A program made the translations under genes and the position numbers. Below are positions 31,299 through 33,262 of a stretch of 33,262 nucleotides of DNA, piece by piece. Below the pieces are notes generated by a model. The model was given only the letters and a program-made list of their open reading frames with translations, was not told the origin of the DNA and did not search any database. Source of the stretch: an uncultured Collinsella sp. (GTDB taxonomy: Bacteria; Actinomycetota; Coriobacteriia; Coriobacteriales; Coriobacteriaceae); assembly GCA_902470095.1 (NCBI GenBank), contig CABRFG010000019.1:1-33262 (forward strand), written 5' to 3'. The stretch's first letter is position 1, and every line of letters starts with the position of its first letter.

Positions 31299-32969
31299 CT
31301 AAACCTCCATGACGACCGGGATGATCATCGGACGAGTGCGCGTACGGCTCCAGATAAAGTTGGAGAGCGAGTCGCGCACGGCCTTGCGAATGGCATCGGA
31401 ACCGCTGCTCGTAAAGCTGAACTTGCCCTTCTCGATCGTCTTCATAATGGACGCGGAGGCATCCTCGGAGAACTGGTCATCGATGGCAAACGAGACGCCG
31501 CGGCCCGAGAACTCGATGGCCTCGATCTTCTTGTGCTTGAGCGAGACGATGGCAACAGCGGTAACCATACCGTCATTAGCGAGCTTCTGACGATCGCGCA
31601 AGACGATGGGGTCGGTATCGCCGATACGCAGGCCGTCGACGTAGACGACGCCGGACTCGACGGGCGTACCGCGCTTGACGATACCGCCGCGCATCTCGAG
31701 CGTATCGCCGTTATCGAGGATAAAGATGTGGTCATCCTTGATGCCCATCTTGCGGGCCAGCTGGGCATGGGCGCGCAGATGCACGGCCTCACCGTGAACC
31801 GGCATAAAGTACGTGGGCTTGGCCATGGCCATCAGGAGCTTGAGTTCCTCCTGGCTACCGTGACCGGAGACGTGAACGAGAGCGCGGTTCTTATCCCACA
31901 CGTCGCAGCCGAGCTTGGCCAGGCTGTTGACGACCTGCTGGACGGCCTTCTCGTTGCCAGGAACGGGAGTTGCCGAGAGGATGACGGTATCGCCCTCGTG
32001 GATAGAGAGCGTCTTGTGCTCGCCGTTGGCCATGCGGGACAAGGCCGACAGCGGCTCGCCCTGCGAACCGGTGCACATGACAACGATCTTGTCGTCGGGC
32101 AGGTTATCGATATCGAAGGCATCGATGATATCGGCATCGTCGATGTTGAGGTAGCCCAGCTCGCGCGCCACGCGGGTGTTAGTGAGCATGGAGCGACCGG
32201 TCACAACGACCTTACGGCCGCACTTGCGGGCAGCATCGCAGATCTGCTGCAAACGATGAATGTGGCTCGAGAACGACGCGACGAACACGCGACCCGGGGC
32301 GTTCTTGATGGCGTGCAGCAAGTTGGGACCGACCTCGGCCTCGGACTTGGTAAAGCCGGGAACAGTGGCGTTGGTGGAGTCGGACAGCAGCAGGTCGATG
32401 CCCTGCTTGGCAAAGCGGCTGATAGCGGCATAGTCGGGCGTGACGCCGTCGATGGGCGTCTGGTCGAGCTTAAAGTCGCCGGTGTGCATAACGGTGCCCT
32501 GATTGGTGCGGATGAACACGCCCAGAGCGCCGGGGATGGAGTGCGTCATCGAGAAGAAGTCGAGCGAGATGCCGCCGAGGTTGACATGGCTGCCGCCCTT
32601 GACCTCGCGGAACTTGGGTGCGCGGATGCGGAACTCAGAAAGCTTGCCCTCGATAAAGCCAAGCGTCAGCTTGCTCGAGAAGATGGGCACCTTGTTGTTG
32701 AGGTCCTGCAGCAGATACGGAAGCGAACCGGTGTGGTCCTCGTGGCCGTGGGTGACGACGATACCGCGGAGCTTCTCCTCGTTCTCAAGAACGTAGGTGT
32801 AGTCGGGAAGCACCAGATCGATACCGGGCTGGGAGTCATCCGGGAACATGAGACCGGCGTCGACGAGCACCATGTCGTCGCCGCACTCGAAGACCGTCAT
32901 GTTCTTGCCGATGCCGTCAAGGCCGCCGAGCGGGATGATCTTCAAGGGAGATGATTTTTTAGCTGCCAT
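31299..32969 (-). CDS. rnj: Ribonuclease J
   Basis: A 556-residue cytoplasmic RNase with 5'-3' exonuclease and endonuclease activity, of the metallo-beta-lactamase/beta-CASP family. The metal motif HGHEDH is at residues 74-79. Further beta-CASP motifs include DSTNA, CTGSQGEP and VHVSGHGSQEEL, then MPVHGE. The C-terminal dimerisation domain is present (to VVMEV). Length is normal. AAAGGA precedes the ATG by about 13 bases, a little far. It heads the unit that continues with ftsK, the RodZ-like gene, yajQ, rimO, pgsA and cinA. With RNase Y at 19996, both major Firmicutes-type decay nucleases are in this window. Confidence 0.96.
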   Translation of the reverse strand: MAAKKSSPLKIIPLGGLDGIGKNMTVFECGDDMVLVDAGLMFPDDSQPGIDLVLPDYTYVLENEEKLRGIVVTHGHEDHTGSLPYLLQDLNNKVPIFSSKLTLGFIEGKLSEFRIRAPKFREVKGGSHVNLGGISLDFFSMTHSIPGALGVFIRTNQGTVMHTGDFKLDQTPIDGVTPDYAAISRFAKQGIDLLLSDSTNATVPGFTKSEAEVGPNLLHAIKNAPGRVFVASFSSHIHRLQQICDAARKCGRKVVVTGRSMLTNTRVARELGYLNIDDADIIDAFDIDNLPDDKIVVMCTGSQGEPLSALSRMANGEHKTLSIHEGDTVILSATPVPGNEKAVQQVVNSLAKLGCDVWDKNRALVHVSGHGSQEELKLLMAMAKPTYFMPVHGEAVHLRAHAQLARKMGIKDDHIFILDNGDTLEMRGGIVKRGTPVESGVVYVDGLRIGDTDPIVLRDRQKLANDGMVTAVAIVSLKHKKIEAIEFSGRGVSFAIDDQFSEDASASIMKTIEKGKFSFTSSGSDAIRKAVRDSLSNFIWSRTRTRPMIIPVVMEV

Positions 32970-33262
32970 AGGTTAGTGTGGTTTCCTTTCTTCGAAACGG
33001 GTCTGGAACAACCGACGGGGCGCTTCTGGCAAACCGACCGCCGGGAACGTACAAACATGCATCTCAGAGTCGATGCAGTAACCACAGCATCATACCCAAT
33101 TGTCCATCAACAGACCACCCATGCATCAAAGCCCCATCTGAACCGGTCTATCCCGCCGGTTTCCCGTGGGGCGGGCACTGATGAAGTTTCCTGCTCTACA
33201 GTCCTGCTCACGACGGAGAGCACATTAAGTGGCCTCCTGTTCGTGCGGAACTCGCGATAAAC
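32970..33262. other. Upstream region of rnj, structured, no gene seen
   Basis: No frame here has recognisable homology or a credible start. A nested stem is present on either strand: GCCCCA (33131-33136) with TGGGGC (33167-33172), enclosing AACCGG (33141-33146) with CCGGTT (33156-33161). A minus-strand frame entering from the right edge stays open to about 33107, which could be the tail of the preceding gene or chance. The rnj promoter should lie here, but I see no convincing -10/-35 pair. Confidence 0.45.

Noticed and set aside
32976..33260. Plus-strand 94-codon frame at right edge
   Set aside because: It starts immediately opposite the rnj ribosome-binding site, has no recognisable motif and an arginine/proline/serine-rich composition.

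Overview
The window looks like chromosomal DNA from a Coriobacteriia actinobacterium, most likely Collinsella or a close relative. This is inferred from moderately high GC, a GarA/OdhI-type FHA gene followed by an FtsR-type MerR gene (an actinobacterial pair), SpoVS and RNase Y in an apparent non-spore context, a DUF1836 protein, and SOS boxes of the CGAAC-N4-GTTCG type. It was not checked against any database. Almost all of it is conserved housekeeping sequence. The accessory-looking parts are the first ~3.4 kb and the intergenic region at 11.5-12.0 kb.

Layout. 1-3.4 kb: an unrecognised HTH protein (minus), an IS30-like transposase scrap with a perfect palindrome, and a short-chain dehydrogenase (minus), separated by long gene-poor stretches. 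3.4-8.3 kb (plus): a CDP-alcohol phosphatidyltransferase, the GarA-like FHA protein, the FtsR-like MerR regulator, apt, a secreted NlpC/P60 hydrolase and a DegV protein. 8.4-10.1 kb (minus): DUF1836 protein and thioredoxin reductase. 10.2-11.5 kb (plus): a UgtP/MGDG-synthase-type glycosyltransferase. 11.5-12.0 kb: three very long inverted repeats between convergent genes. Two of these share a conserved loop but have unrelated outer arms. 12.0-14.9 kb: dut, nrdR and a LysM protein (minus), divergent from lexA (plus) across three SOS boxes, then a frameshifted DUF1624 membrane protein gene overlapping lexA. 14.9-21.5 kb (minus): rny, a GHKL ATPase, spoVS, miaB, miaA, hflX. 21.8-23.7 kb (minus): recA-recX with an SOS box inside the recA promoter. 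23.9-33.0 kb (minus): rnj, ftsK, rodZ-like, yajQ, rimO, pgsA, cinA, tightly packed.

How they fit together. The SOS circuit is unusually readable: LexA, RecA/RecX and a small LysM membrane protein in the YneA position are tied together by boxes that sit in recognisable promoters. RNA metabolism is concentrated here (RNase Y, RNase J, MiaA/MiaB, RimO, YajQ, HflX), as are envelope and division functions (two phosphatidyltransferases, a glycolipid glycosyltransferase, FtsK, RodZ-like, NlpC/P60, SpoVS).

The most original signals are: the paired long-hairpin elements at 11540-11646 and 11849-11952, with compensatory base changes; a hairpin burying the nrdR start codon; helically phased ACCAAA repeats upstream of the recA promoter; a GHKL ATPase of unknown role between rny and spoVS; an RG/Y-rich disordered linker in the RodZ-like protein; and a one-base frameshift at a G tract in the DUF1624 gene.
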